A DNA stretch of 55,551 nt from Candidatus Melainabacteria bacterium (GTDB taxonomy: Bacteria; Cyanobacteriota; Vampirovibrionia; Vampirovibrionales; Vampirovibrionaceae): assembly GCA_902168245.1 (NCBI GenBank), contig CABHPA010000019.1, forward strand, positions 1 through 55,551, in the 5' to 3' direction. The translations under genes and the position numbers were made by a program. This document shows positions 9,801 to 17,734 of this stretch, in pieces. The stretch's first letter is position 1. Every line of letters begins with the position of its first letter. Below the pieces are notes generated by a model, which saw only the letters and a list, made by a program, of their open reading frames with translations, ran no database searches and was not told the DNA's origin.

Positions 9801-10744
9801 ATAAAATCCACGTTGCTGGCCATCGGCGTACCGGCCACGCTTTGGCAAACCTCTTCGTAAATGGCCTGGGCGCTTTGCCGCTGACCGCTTTTATACAGGG
9901 CTTTCGCTTCTTCCAGCCTTAAAATCAGACTTTTCTGGCTGTCCGATTTTAAAACCGTGTTGTAAATTTCCAGCGCCTCTTCCGCATGCCCGGTATTGGA
10001 AAGCATTTGGGCGTAATCAGCCATCCACTTTTTGTCGTTTTTATACAGGTTGGCGACGGGCGCCGCGTACCGCAAGGCATCCATGGCGTTCCCCTGCCAG
10101 AAAAGGGCTTCCGCCAGCTTGCGAGAAATGGAGGCATCGTTGGGGTTCAAATCGTAGGCATGTTTCAGCAGGGTTACGGCTTCCGCGCGCATGGCCGGAT
10201 CCCAGCTCCACATCTCGCCCAGTTGAGACAAGGCTTCCAGGTTGTTGGGGTTAATGTTCAGGACTTTCTGGAAGGCGGATTTGGCCTTGATCTGATCGGC
10301 GGGCGTCCCCTGTTTTTGACGCGCCCGCGCCAGCCACAAAAAGGCCATCTCGCTTTGGGGAGCCTGCTGGGTGGCTTTTTCCAGCAATGGAATGCCCTTG
10401 GCGATGTAACCCCGGTTGTAATACGCCACCCCTTGCACCAGGGAAGGCGGGCCGCTGACAGCTGCGGATTGAGCGGGACGGGACTTTTTGGCGGGCGCTT
10501 TGGCATAGGCCAGTAATTCCCCGTCCACATTGGCGGCATTTCCCGCCATGGCCAGGTACTGATACTCAAAATTCGGGTCCGCATGGCGCGGGGAGGCGGG
10601 CAGTTGGAGCAATTGCCCAAAAACCGGATTGGGTTTGCGAAATACGACCGACTTGGTTAAGGAAGCCGGAGAAGCGGCCCATGCCTGCGCGCTGAGGCCA
10701 AGGCTAAGGGCCAGGGTAATTCCAACCAATTCTTGTCTTCTCAT
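6851..10744 (-). CDS. BcsC-like TPR / outer-membrane beta-barrel protein
   Basis: A 1297-residue exported protein (signal peptide MRRQELVGITLALSLGLSAQAWA). Its order is many TPR units (about 85-720, e.g. NPNNLEALSQLGEMWSWDP), an acidic linker, a coiled coil (about 795-840), a Gly/Met/His-rich hinge, and a C-terminal beta-barrel of about 400 residues with alternating aromatic strands. The architecture matches cellulose synthase operon protein C, the periplasmic scaffold plus outer-membrane pore for polysaccharide export. The cellulose synthase homologue directly upstream supports that role. A GTG two codons earlier is possible; ATG 10744 has GACGAG at better spacing. The inserted coiled coil and Gly-rich hinge are unlike standard BcsC. 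Confidence 0.8.
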   Translation of the reverse strand: MRRQELVGITLALSLGLSAQAWAASPASLTKSVVFRKPNPVFGQLLQLPASPRHADPNFEYQYLAMAGNAANVDGELLAYAKAPAKKSRPAQSAAVSGPPSLVQGVAYYNRGYIAKGIPLLEKATQQAPQSEMAFLWLARARQKQGTPADQIKAKSAFQKVLNINPNNLEALSQLGEMWSWDPAMRAEAVTLLKHAYDLNPNDASISRKLAEALFWQGNAMDALRYAAPVANLYKNDKKWMADYAQMLSNTGHAEEALEIYNTVLKSDSQKSLILRLEEAKALYKSGQRQSAQAIYEEVCQSVAGTPMASNVDFIQSISGLAFDLGLYSDSLKWDQSLPESAQRLKDVQIRQARALTHVSRGPEAIDQFNRLYEAGLLNTDEKLEFASYLRSLNLPADALPTPGLIETLYKEAVQEAPDSPEVAVSLARMYAEQDGHFEDALKSYQQALGSSSLLNRESVKKEYLDFLKSDKTQPLVVENLFKQMLAESPDDIQAKAAYAEFLSWQTDRRAEALRMYVELGNADADNRDVWESHIEEVLKWHKPSTAMIPLYQDIVNLYPQNKMIWLAVARAYRGDKNYYKEAVDTYSTLVKRFPDDGTIKREWLGLLVSNPSQRDENIRMLKKMTDEDPGDLDVLATYGKLLSYDHKYGPAMNAFETVLEKNPEHREALVGKGYVILWSGRKLEAKRFFQDLRAKYPDDVDIAIGLAQTDKLIGRYDEAMKVIQEIKPLMDQNGQKLPESSDAYDLNADFVLVDNQEIASNPYGRNLVSDVSVLPVEAEQAKPVEVAASTDEEVRSLQAEVDALSDAVNTLKLLQQSSKSQIDKLDQAIRTTKDAVPYAMSLQPADDGNGYGNGSRVASMSGAGMGGYGAGHPGGGHSVGESGMTPAYGTYTALDYDTNPLLSGLGRFRNDDLTNLEKGLTNDLRPMMRAGFLYSRQGGESTTTRLSSWGFPNQVALSLTPQVRVRGGIKPTRYFLPNGVSPDSTWGVEYAMGATVKYWDRLTLDGDLAITHFTQSKSENLTFQTQAQYDFTDSIRAKIGVSRLPQYNSLLAWTGLKPSLGAFAGNLVGQSRENSIYGELNLHPFSQNIDWNLGYSWAFIDGSHIPKNYKNQAFTSLGYTWHYSPNHQMRLGYEFLYFGYSKNATNGFFDTTAAGNHRPVAKLDPVVLANSAYVFGGYFSPSVFIMNAGRLDFQGSLFNKFLEYKLGGSLGAQTVFLGHSIKEAGNRTSLSSAFDANLIMNFTDWLAAYGDVDFLDAGGQFNRWRFGGGLIVRPHINALSPVFGDHASGKAKASNQ

Positions 10745-10855
10745 AAACACTCGTCTGTCCCGTCATTTCTGCGCCACAAAAGAAGCCAACCCAGCGCCCA
10801 CCGGCGCTTTTAGGTATTTTTATCTCACTCTTCCGGGGATCCTTGTATTCTCATC

Positions 10856-10861
10856 ATTATA
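10856..10861 (-). promoter_or_regulatory. Candidate -10 element before the BcsC-like gene
   Basis: A perfect TATAAT on the minus strand in the 143-base gap after the synthase gene. The best -35 (TTGTTA) lies 20 bases upstream, longer than ideal. It would allow the BcsC-like gene to be transcribed apart from the synthase. Confidence 0.35.
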
Positions 10862-10887
10862 CCGCGATCATTTACTTTTATTAACAA

Positions 10888-13719
10888 TTATTCGCCGATG
10901 AGCGTTTTGAACGCCTTGTTTTCAACCGGCTCATGCAAGCGCAGGCTGAGCTGATCCAGCGTTTTCATGTCCAGCCCGTCGAAATAAATCAATGCCACCG
11001 GGTTTCCGTAATACAGGGAAACGTCCACCACTTCGCCGGGGTAGCGTTCCGGCTGCTGACCGTCCCAAGCCAGTTGAATCCACACTTTTTGACGGATTTG
11101 CAGGTTGCTTCTGTCTTTCAAATGCACAATCACGCCCAGTTCGCTGATTTCCTGGCTCATACCCTGCACCGGCGCGCTGCCATCGACCGGCACGATGGTA
11201 CAGTTCATAAACTTGCTGACCGCAGGGGCCACCCGAATCAGGCGGTCTTTGGGGCGATAAATCTGACGAATCAAATCCACCCGCTGCTCAGAGGTCATCT
11301 GCACGAATTCCATACCCACTTTCAGTTGCCCGCCGCCCGCGTCTTCCACACGCTTGACCTGGGCAGAAAGTTCGCTGATATCGCCGGATTGCCACTGAAT
11401 CCTTAACTTCACCGGCTGGCCCATTTCCAGGCGCACTTCTTTTTTGAGGAAAACGGAAATCCCGCTTTCACTGACCTCGTTGGAAAAACCGATTACAAAC
11501 TGGTTGTCGATGTTCAACACGCAAGACAAGGTCGCCTTGAAGCGCGGGGCAGCCCTGCGCAATGGCTCTTCCACCGCCAGCGAGAGTCGGAAGGGGGTCA
11601 TAATCAACTGCCAGAAGGACTTGGGCGTTTGGGTGTACACGTAATCTTCCGCCCAGATTTCAGCGGAACCGAACATGTGACGCACCAGCTTCTGGTGCTG
11701 CTCCTCGGTGCGATTCACCACCTGGAAGCCCACATAGTGACGGTTCTGTTCATCTACAATGCTACGGATGACCTGCACGGACAAAATGGTGGTTTCGTTG
11801 ATGTCCCAATCCATAATCTTCAACAACACGGTGCCGGTAATGGGAACCGGCTCATCGAACACCAGCGCCACGCCGCTTTCGCTGATATTGGTGGTGTAAC
11901 CCACCGCAATGGAACCATCCAGCAATTTCAGCTCGCAGCGAATCCGGCGGAAAATACGCGGCGTCAGGCGGAACTGGGGCCGTTCCTGCGCCACGTAAAT
12001 GGCGCCCAATAGCAGAATCAGGTTATAGAACGACCAGGCCATGTTGGTATAAATCCCACCGGCGTATTCCGGGGTGTAAATGCCCCGCACAATGGCCATG
12101 CCAATGCCCACGATGGTGAGCGCGGCAATCATCACCTGCGGGAACACAATACGCCAGTTGAAGTTCAGTTTTTCGGTCAGGCCGCCTTTGGGCGTTACCC
12201 GGAACTTGGCCCGCTTGGGCGACAGGAACGTTAAAAAGGTCGTCAGGCTCAGGTAAATACAGAAGGAGGTTTCATACACCTCAGACCAGAAACTGTGCCG
12301 CACCCCACGGGAAATAATGGTGTATCCCAACGTGGTGGCTAAAAAGCTGGGCAGGTAATAAATCAGCACTTCCACAAAGCCGGAGTTAACCGTTTTATAG
12401 CCGAACAGCAGGAAGAATAACGGCGCGACCATGAAGATTAAGCGGGGCAGACCGTGGAAAAAGTACCAGATGCCCGTAAAGTAGCAGAGCCGTTGGGCCA
12501 GACTGAGACCACGGGCGAACATGGGGTTTTCCAGGCAATAAATCTGGGTCATGCCGCGCGCCCAGCGCAGACGCTGCTTAATAACGTCCGCAAAGCTTTC
12601 CTGGGCCATCCCGGCGGCGAGGTCGCGGTTATAGTAGAGCGATTTCCAGCCCGTGCCATGAATCCGCATGCCGGTATGCACGTCTTCGGTAATGGTTTCC
12701 ACCGCGAAACCGCCCACGCTTTGCAGCGCCGCCCGGCGGAACAACGCGCCGCTTCCGGCGAAGAAGGCCGAACCCCAGTAATCGTTACCGGGCTGAATCA
12801 CATGGAAGAATAAATCCTGCTCGTTATTAATCTCTTTGGCGGACAGCAAGTTGCGCTGGAACGGGTCATCGGTAAAAAAGTGCTGGGGCGTTTGCACAAA
12901 ACCCAGCCGGTCATCTACGAAGAACCCGACGGTTTCTTGCAAAAAGCTTTTGCAAGGCACGTGATCCGCGTCGAACACCAGAATCAGATCGCCCTGACTG
13001 TAGTTCATGGCGTTGTTCAAGTTACCCGCCTTGGCATGGATATTCTGTTCGCGGCCAATGTACTGCACATTGAGCCGGGCGGCCAGTTCGCGCATTTCGG
13101 GACGGTTGCCGTCATCGCACAGGTAAACTGTTTTCTTGGGGTAATCAATGCCGTTGCAGCCCACCAGTGAACGATAGAGGACGCTCACCGGCTCGCCGTA
13201 GGTACACACCATAATATCCACCGACGGCAACTGCTCCGGGGAAAAACGAGACAAGCTCACCGGCTGATGCTCGCTTTGCCCCCACACCTGAAAGTACCCA
13301 ATCGCCATGGCAAAGAAGGCCAACACTTCCGCGCCGTAAATAAGTACGGAAATAAAAATGGACAGCGGAGAGCTAAAATCCAGCGTTTCCACGCCCCGCC
13401 ACAACAAATGGCGAACGCTGGTCAGCACCGTCAGCAGCATAACGAAACGGCGCGCCTTGGGGAAAAACAGGGTGGTTACAATCATGCCCACAATCAACAC
13501 GCACGAGAAAATCACCTGTGCCATGAGCGGCAGGAAAAGCGAAGTATCCGGAAACAGCGGGCGGGACAATACGCCCGAATAAATTGAGGCGTAATCCGCG
13601 ATGGAAGAGCCGGAGGAAAATGCGGCAGTGGCAGGGTCCTGGGTGGGAATCTGCGAAAAAACGTACAGGACGGCAGCAACGCCCAGCACCAAGGTCAGTA
13701 TCGCCAATATTTTTTTCAT
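10888..13719 (-). CDS. bcsA: BcsA-like cellulose synthase with three tandem PilZ domains
   Basis: An inner-membrane processive GT2 glycosyltransferase of 943 residues that would polymerise a beta-glucan (cellulose-type) from UDP-sugar and thread it through its own channel. Numbering from ATG 13719 (GGGA Shine-Dalgarno 8 bases upstream): N-terminal TM segments, CDDG near 203, DAD at 250-252, TED at 344-346 and QRLRW at 382-386, then several more TM helices to about 580. After these come three PilZ-like units. Unit 1 has RxxxR (588-592) and NxSxxG (611-616). Unit 2 has RxxxR (722-726) but ExSxxG. Unit 3 lacks RxxxR and has ExSxxG. PilZ binds c-di-GMP to open the synthase. No bcsB, bcsZ or bcsQ is adjacent. 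Confidence 0.9.
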   Translation of the reverse strand: MKKILAILTLVLGVAAVLYVFSQIPTQDPATAAFSSGSSIADYASIYSGVLSRPLFPDTSLFLPLMAQVIFSCVLIVGMIVTTLFFPKARRFVMLLTVLTSVRHLLWRGVETLDFSSPLSIFISVLIYGAEVLAFFAMAIGYFQVWGQSEHQPVSLSRFSPEQLPSVDIMVCTYGEPVSVLYRSLVGCNGIDYPKKTVYLCDDGNRPEMRELAARLNVQYIGREQNIHAKAGNLNNAMNYSQGDLILVFDADHVPCKSFLQETVGFFVDDRLGFVQTPQHFFTDDPFQRNLLSAKEINNEQDLFFHVIQPGNDYWGSAFFAGSGALFRRAALQSVGGFAVETITEDVHTGMRIHGTGWKSLYYNRDLAAGMAQESFADVIKQRLRWARGMTQIYCLENPMFARGLSLAQRLCYFTGIWYFFHGLPRLIFMVAPLFFLLFGYKTVNSGFVEVLIYYLPSFLATTLGYTIISRGVRHSFWSEVYETSFCIYLSLTTFLTFLSPKRAKFRVTPKGGLTEKLNFNWRIVFPQVMIAALTIVGIGMAIVRGIYTPEYAGGIYTNMAWSFYNLILLLGAIYVAQERPQFRLTPRIFRRIRCELKLLDGSIAVGYTTNISESGVALVFDEPVPITGTVLLKIMDWDINETTILSVQVIRSIVDEQNRHYVGFQVVNRTEEQHQKLVRHMFGSAEIWAEDYVYTQTPKSFWQLIMTPFRLSLAVEEPLRRAAPRFKATLSCVLNIDNQFVIGFSNEVSESGISVFLKKEVRLEMGQPVKLRIQWQSGDISELSAQVKRVEDAGGGQLKVGMEFVQMTSEQRVDLIRQIYRPKDRLIRVAPAVSKFMNCTIVPVDGSAPVQGMSQEISELGVIVHLKDRSNLQIRQKVWIQLAWDGQQPERYPGEVVDVSLYYGNPVALIYFDGLDMKTLDQLSLRLHEPVENKAFKTLIGE

Positions 13720-13901
13720 CGCGCCTTTCCCATCAAAATCACTCGCTTCAATGCTCACCGGCAACAAACACGCCCGGCCACATTACGGACACGTAGTAAC
13801 ATCTTCCCCTCCACCCCCGTATCGGACACCCTCCAGATAGAGGAGATCCGCCTCCCAAAAACACTTCACTCAATTAAACCGGGAATTGATTTACCCAAAC
13901 G

Positions 13902-13927
13902 AAAACCGGGGCAGCCCAAAGCCCCGG
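13902..13927 (-). terminator. Intrinsic terminator after the membrane-protein gene
   Basis: On the minus strand CCGGGGC and GCCCCGG form a perfect 7-bp stem around an 8-base loop, followed by TTTTCGTTT. It ends the 14686/13963 unit before the cellulose synthase gene. Confidence 0.8.
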
Positions 13928-13962
13928 CGACGTTAAACCGTTAAAGCCGATTTACAGCTTTT

Positions 13963-14586
13963 TCATGACCAATGCCGCACATTCGGCGTCACCACCCCAA
14001 TATACGGCGTACGCCCCATCAACGCGCTAACGGAAAGCCAAAGCGCCGCCGCGGCAATGACACCCATAAACAGCAAAGCCACTTCCGCCTGGACAACACG
14101 AAAAGAGTGCCCAAGCACACTGTCTAGCTTAAACCAATTTAAAAGCTGCCCCACTAAAGCCAGCATTTCTTGAATCAGCAAAGCAGGCATCAGGATAAAG
14201 AAGTTGAGGATGAGTGCGGTTAAAATATGGAACCGCAGGAAATAAGGGGCTTCCCGACCATGTCGCCCCACCAGCAACCAGTAAAGGACGGCCAGCGCCA
14301 GCAACATCAGCGCCATTTCCCGAAAGGCCAAGACGAAAATAATCAGCAAAACACCCAATAGCACTTTATTTTTCTGAAAATAGGAGGAATTCTGCACCCG
14401 CTGGCGCACGAAAAAGTGGTACAACGTTCCCAACACACACAAAATGCTAATGCCATCTATCGACAGGCCAGCCCCCAAAGTCAGGAAGTAGGCCAAAAAC
14501 AGGTAGAAAATAACGGCAAAAACCTTCAGGCTATTGCCGCTAGGGTTCTCCAGCGGAAAAGGGACAACTTTACCCGTGCGTTTCAT
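13963..14586 (-). CDS. Multi-pass membrane protein, possibly Tic20-like
   Basis: A 207-residue, very hydrophobic protein with a short basic cytosolic N-terminus and about five TM segments. The block EAPYFLRFHILTALILNFFI resembles the conserved helix of Tic20/Ycf60-type proteins (pattern PFxRFHxxQAxLL). Tic20 is the chloroplast inner-envelope import channel component and has cyanobacterial homologues of unclear function. The match is judged by eye and the C-terminus is not typical, so this is a suggestion only. It lies 100 bases after a secreted START-like gene on the same strand. Confidence 0.6.
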   Translation of the reverse strand: MKRTGKVVPFPLENPSGNSLKVFAVIFYLFLAYFLTLGAGLSIDGISILCVLGTLYHFFVRQRVQNSSYFQKNKVLLGVLLIIFVLAFREMALMLLALAVLYWLLVGRHGREAPYFLRFHILTALILNFFILMPALLIQEMLALVGQLLNWFKLDSVLGHSFRVVQAEVALLFMGVIAAAALWLSVSALMGRTPYIGVVTPNVRHWS

Positions 14587-14685
14587 AATAGTTCCAGCCT
14601 ACCCGAAAAAACCGAAAAGGGACAAGCGGGAAACCATTCAGCCCAGCCCGCCAACTTTGTACCGAAATTAGCCTGATAGCCTCCA

Positions 14686-15321
14686 TTAGCCTTTATCAAT
14701 GGACGCCTTGACGTTCATCATCATGCCGGGCAAGTCGGATTTTACCGCATTCAGCAGCATCCAGCGGGGAATGGGCAAGAACGGGCCAGGATCAATTTTA
14801 AGCGTGTACGTCAGAATGGTTTTGCTGCCATTTTCTATCGGCGTCAGCCGCCAGGAACCTTGAATGTCCTTAAAGCTGCCGCTCACCCGATGAAAGCGCA
14901 GCAGGCCGGGGCCGGATAATTCCTGCAACAGAATGTAATTAAAGGGCGGCAACAGTCGGGTCATCAGTACGCTGAACTCCACGTTCTGCTTATTGCCCGC
15001 GCGGGAAAGCACCTTGACCTTTTTCACCTTTTTCTCTTCCCGCATCAGTTTTTCCGGGTTGGCCACCACGCTCCACACCTTGTCTTGAGGTTTAGCGATC
15101 AGGATTTTGGCTTCCACGGAAGGCATGGCGTTGGAAGGCTCGGTGTCCTGACTCACCACCACCTGGCCTTTGGTCAGAGTGTCCATTTCCGATTTACCGG
15201 CAGCCCAGCCAGAAGCGCCCGATGCCAAAGCCACTATGGAAAGGGACAGCATCAGCAAACCCAATTTGCCAAATCTGCCGCATAATAAAGTAAGCGTTCG
15301 CTTGAGAACGATTTGCGACAC
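14686..15321 (-). CDS. Exported START/SRPBCC-fold protein
   Basis: A 211-residue protein that begins at a GTG with GGAGG about 10 bases upstream. A long signal sequence (LGLLMLSLSIVALASGASGWAAG) is followed by a helix-grip fold pattern. VEAKILIAKPQDKVWSVVAN opens it; FSVLMTRLLPPFNYILLQEL and GSWRLTPIENGSKTILTYTL are the beta strands; PGMMMNVKASIDKG is the C-terminal helix. This matches the polyketide-cyclase/SRPBCC group, which binds hydrophobic ligands such as lipids. Export suggests a periplasmic lipid-binding role. It is divergent from the lytic transglycosylase with a 62-base shared promoter region. Confidence 0.75.
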   Translation of the reverse strand: MSQIVLKRTLTLLCGRFGKLGLLMLSLSIVALASGASGWAAGKSEMDTLTKGQVVVSQDTEPSNAMPSVEAKILIAKPQDKVWSVVANPEKLMREEKKVKKVKVLSRAGNKQNVEFSVLMTRLLPPFNYILLQELSGPGLLRFHRVSGSFKDIQGSWRLTPIENGSKTILTYTLKIDPGPFLPIPRWMLLNAVKSDLPGMMMNVKASIDKG

Positions 15322-15383
15322 CTTGCGAATACCTCCACTATTTCCCGAAAAGGGGTTTCAAGTAATAATATAGAATCTTATTC

Positions 15384-17654
15384 ATGTACACAAGCCAACC
15401 CCTTTCAAACCCTTTTTTCATGAGTAACCCATTTCAAGTCCAAACACGCCCCATTACCAAAAGACCCGCCCCTATGTCCGCCAGACGCTCTTCGGGCTGG
15501 ATTAGCCCATGGATCAGCGCGTTAACGGCGGCAGCGGCATTTTTGCTGCTCATCTGGTTCTTTCGCCAGGCCACATGGATGCCCTCCCCGGTGCGGAATA
15601 TTTTCCCGCTGCCGGAAAGCGGCAACCGGATTTTCGTGGCCCAGGCCGATCTATCGCATGAAAAAGCCCAGGCGCTCTATCGGCAAGCCTTGTCCGATCT
15701 GGAAGATGGCAGCTACGAAAAGGCGTTGGAGGAATTCAAGCGGCTGGAACCCGTGTATCCCGGCTTGCAGGATATTTTGTGGCTGCACGAGGCGGAATGC
15801 TACGTGGGGCAGGGCAATGAATGGGCCGTGCAAAAAAAGCTGAACAGCCTGTTGCAACAATATCCCGATAGTGCCGTAAAAGTATTGGCGCGGTACAAAA
15901 TCGGACAATCCCAGTATCGCGGCAGCGAATGGGAAAAAGCGCAAAAAACATTTGAGAAAATCCGCCAGGATTACCCCCAAAGCGACTACGCCAAGGGCAG
16001 CCTGTATTATCTGGGCGCCCTGCTGGCGAAAGAGGAATCCACCCAAAAACAGGCCATCCAGCCGCTAGAGGGATACCTGCGCGAATGCCCCGATTGCAAG
16101 TTCAGCGGGGACGCCGCCGATGTGCTGGAGAAAGTGCTGCCCACCCCCACCGCCGAGGAATACGGCCTGATGGGCGTGGCCAACGCCGCCGCCGCCAAAG
16201 ACATTAAAAAGACCTTGGCCCACCTGGGCAAAGGCCCACGGGCAATGACCTGGCTGGCATTGGGCAAAAGCCAGATTCGCGCCGGGCAAACCCAGGCCGG
16301 AATCCAGACGTTGGCCAGCGGCCTGCCTAACGCCAAGGATACGGAAACCGCCAAGACCGCCATTGACGCCATACTGGCTCACACCGCGCCAGCCCAGCAG
16401 CTCACGTTACTCAAAGGGCTGACCTACAAGCGCCTGAACGTCGGTGGCGATTACGTGCTTTGGAAACTGGCCGAAACCGACCCAACCCAGGCCCAAACCT
16501 ATTACGGGCAGCTTGCAAGAGACTATCCCCAAAGCGACTACGCCCCGGAAAGCGGCTGGCGGCTGATTTGGCCCCTGGTTCCCGGCGGCGAGCGAACCAG
16601 CTATGTGGCGCAGGCGCAACGATACCTGGCCAAATACCCCTATGCCCGCTCGGCCCCCAAAGCGCTGTTCTGGATCGCCAAGATCATCGAGAAATCCAGC
16701 CCCGCAGAAGCCACCCGCGCCTACCAGCGGATTCTGGAGCAATACCCCGGTAGTTACTACGCCTTTCGGGCCAAAGGCCGCTTGCAGGTTCTGGCCGAAG
16801 GCAAACCGGATCCGGGCTGGCCCACCTTGGGGAACCGGCACGATTATCCACCGGAGGCGACCGATTTTAGCCAACTGAACATTCTGCCCCCCGTAACCGG
16901 CTTTGCACCGGGCGCTATGGGCTGGACGTTGCGCAACCAAGCCCAGGAACTGCAAGCCATTGGCGCTGCGGAAGATGTCAGGCTGCTAGTGAGCGAATCG
17001 CTCGGCAGCTTGCCGCCTGCCGTAGATAGCTGGGCCACACAAGTAGCCGGGGATCGGGCCAAGGGACTGCGAATCATTCGGGACGCGCTGGATCAGCAGA
17101 CCAAGGACGCTTTTTTGGCCAACGGCGGCAAAGCCCTGCAACCTGCAGGCACTCCCGATGAGCTGAAATTGCTGTACCCGGTGTATTTTTCGCAGGATGT
17201 AGGCCCGGCAGGCCGCAGAAACCAGATCGATCCATATTTAATCCAATCCCTGATGCGTGAGGAGAGTTACTTTAACGAGTTCGCCATCAGCGGCTCCAAC
17301 GCCCGTGGGTTGATGCAGCTTCTGCCTTCCACCGCCAAGGACGTGGCGGGATGGGAAGGCATGCCGCATTTCCAAACCAGCGATTTGTTCCTGCCAGACG
17401 TGAATGTACGCTTGGGTTCCCGCTACCTGGCGCACCTGCATGATCTGTTCAACGGCAACGCCATGCCCGCAGTGGGTGCATACAATGGCGGCCCTGGCGC
17501 CATGAAGCGCTGGGTGCAAGCTTCCGCCTATTTTTCCAACGACCCGGACATGTTTGTTGAATTAATCCCATACGAGCAAAGCCGGGATTACATTAAAAAA
17601 GTATTCGCAAGTTATTGGAACTATACCCGCCTCTACAGCCATCCGACCCTATAA
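15384..17654 (+). CDS. Slt70-type lytic transglycosylase
   Basis: Cleaves the MurNAc-GlcNAc bond of peptidoglycan, forming 1,6-anhydro ends, in the periplasm. The protein (756 residues from ATG 15384; ATGs at 15420 and 15474 are alternatives, none with a good Shine-Dalgarno) has an N-terminal membrane anchor (WISALTAAAAFLLLIWFF). A long alpha-helical TPR-like ring (about 95-560, with repeats such as YPQSDYAKGSLYYLGALL) follows. The SLT catalytic domain (about 615-740) has the general-acid Glu in LMREESYFNE, then SNARGLMQLLPSTA and VGAYNGGPGAMKRW. Length and layout match Slt70 of cell-wall turnover. It is monocistronic by context. Confidence 0.88.
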   Translation: MYTSQPLSNPFFMSNPFQVQTRPITKRPAPMSARRSSGWISPWISALTAAAAFLLLIWFFRQATWMPSPVRNIFPLPESGNRIFVAQADLSHEKAQALYRQALSDLEDGSYEKALEEFKRLEPVYPGLQDILWLHEAECYVGQGNEWAVQKKLNSLLQQYPDSAVKVLARYKIGQSQYRGSEWEKAQKTFEKIRQDYPQSDYAKGSLYYLGALLAKEESTQKQAIQPLEGYLRECPDCKFSGDAADVLEKVLPTPTAEEYGLMGVANAAAAKDIKKTLAHLGKGPRAMTWLALGKSQIRAGQTQAGIQTLASGLPNAKDTETAKTAIDAILAHTAPAQQLTLLKGLTYKRLNVGGDYVLWKLAETDPTQAQTYYGQLARDYPQSDYAPESGWRLIWPLVPGGERTSYVAQAQRYLAKYPYARSAPKALFWIAKIIEKSSPAEATRAYQRILEQYPGSYYAFRAKGRLQVLAEGKPDPGWPTLGNRHDYPPEATDFSQLNILPPVTGFAPGAMGWTLRNQAQELQAIGAAEDVRLLVSESLGSLPPAVDSWATQVAGDRAKGLRIIRDALDQQTKDAFLANGGKALQPAGTPDELKLLYPVYFSQDVGPAGRRNQIDPYLIQSLMREESYFNEFAISGSNARGLMQLLPSTAKDVAGWEGMPHFQTSDLFLPDVNVRLGSRYLAHLHDLFNGNAMPAVGAYNGGPGAMKRWVQASAYFSNDPDMFVELIPYEQSRDYIKKVFASYWNYTRLYSHPTL

Positions 17655-17734
17655 ATAAAAAGTTCCCGCCAAAAGCCCCGCTTTTCAAACGTGTCTGTCT
17701 CGTGTAGAATCCGGGCAACGTTGATGTGGATTTC

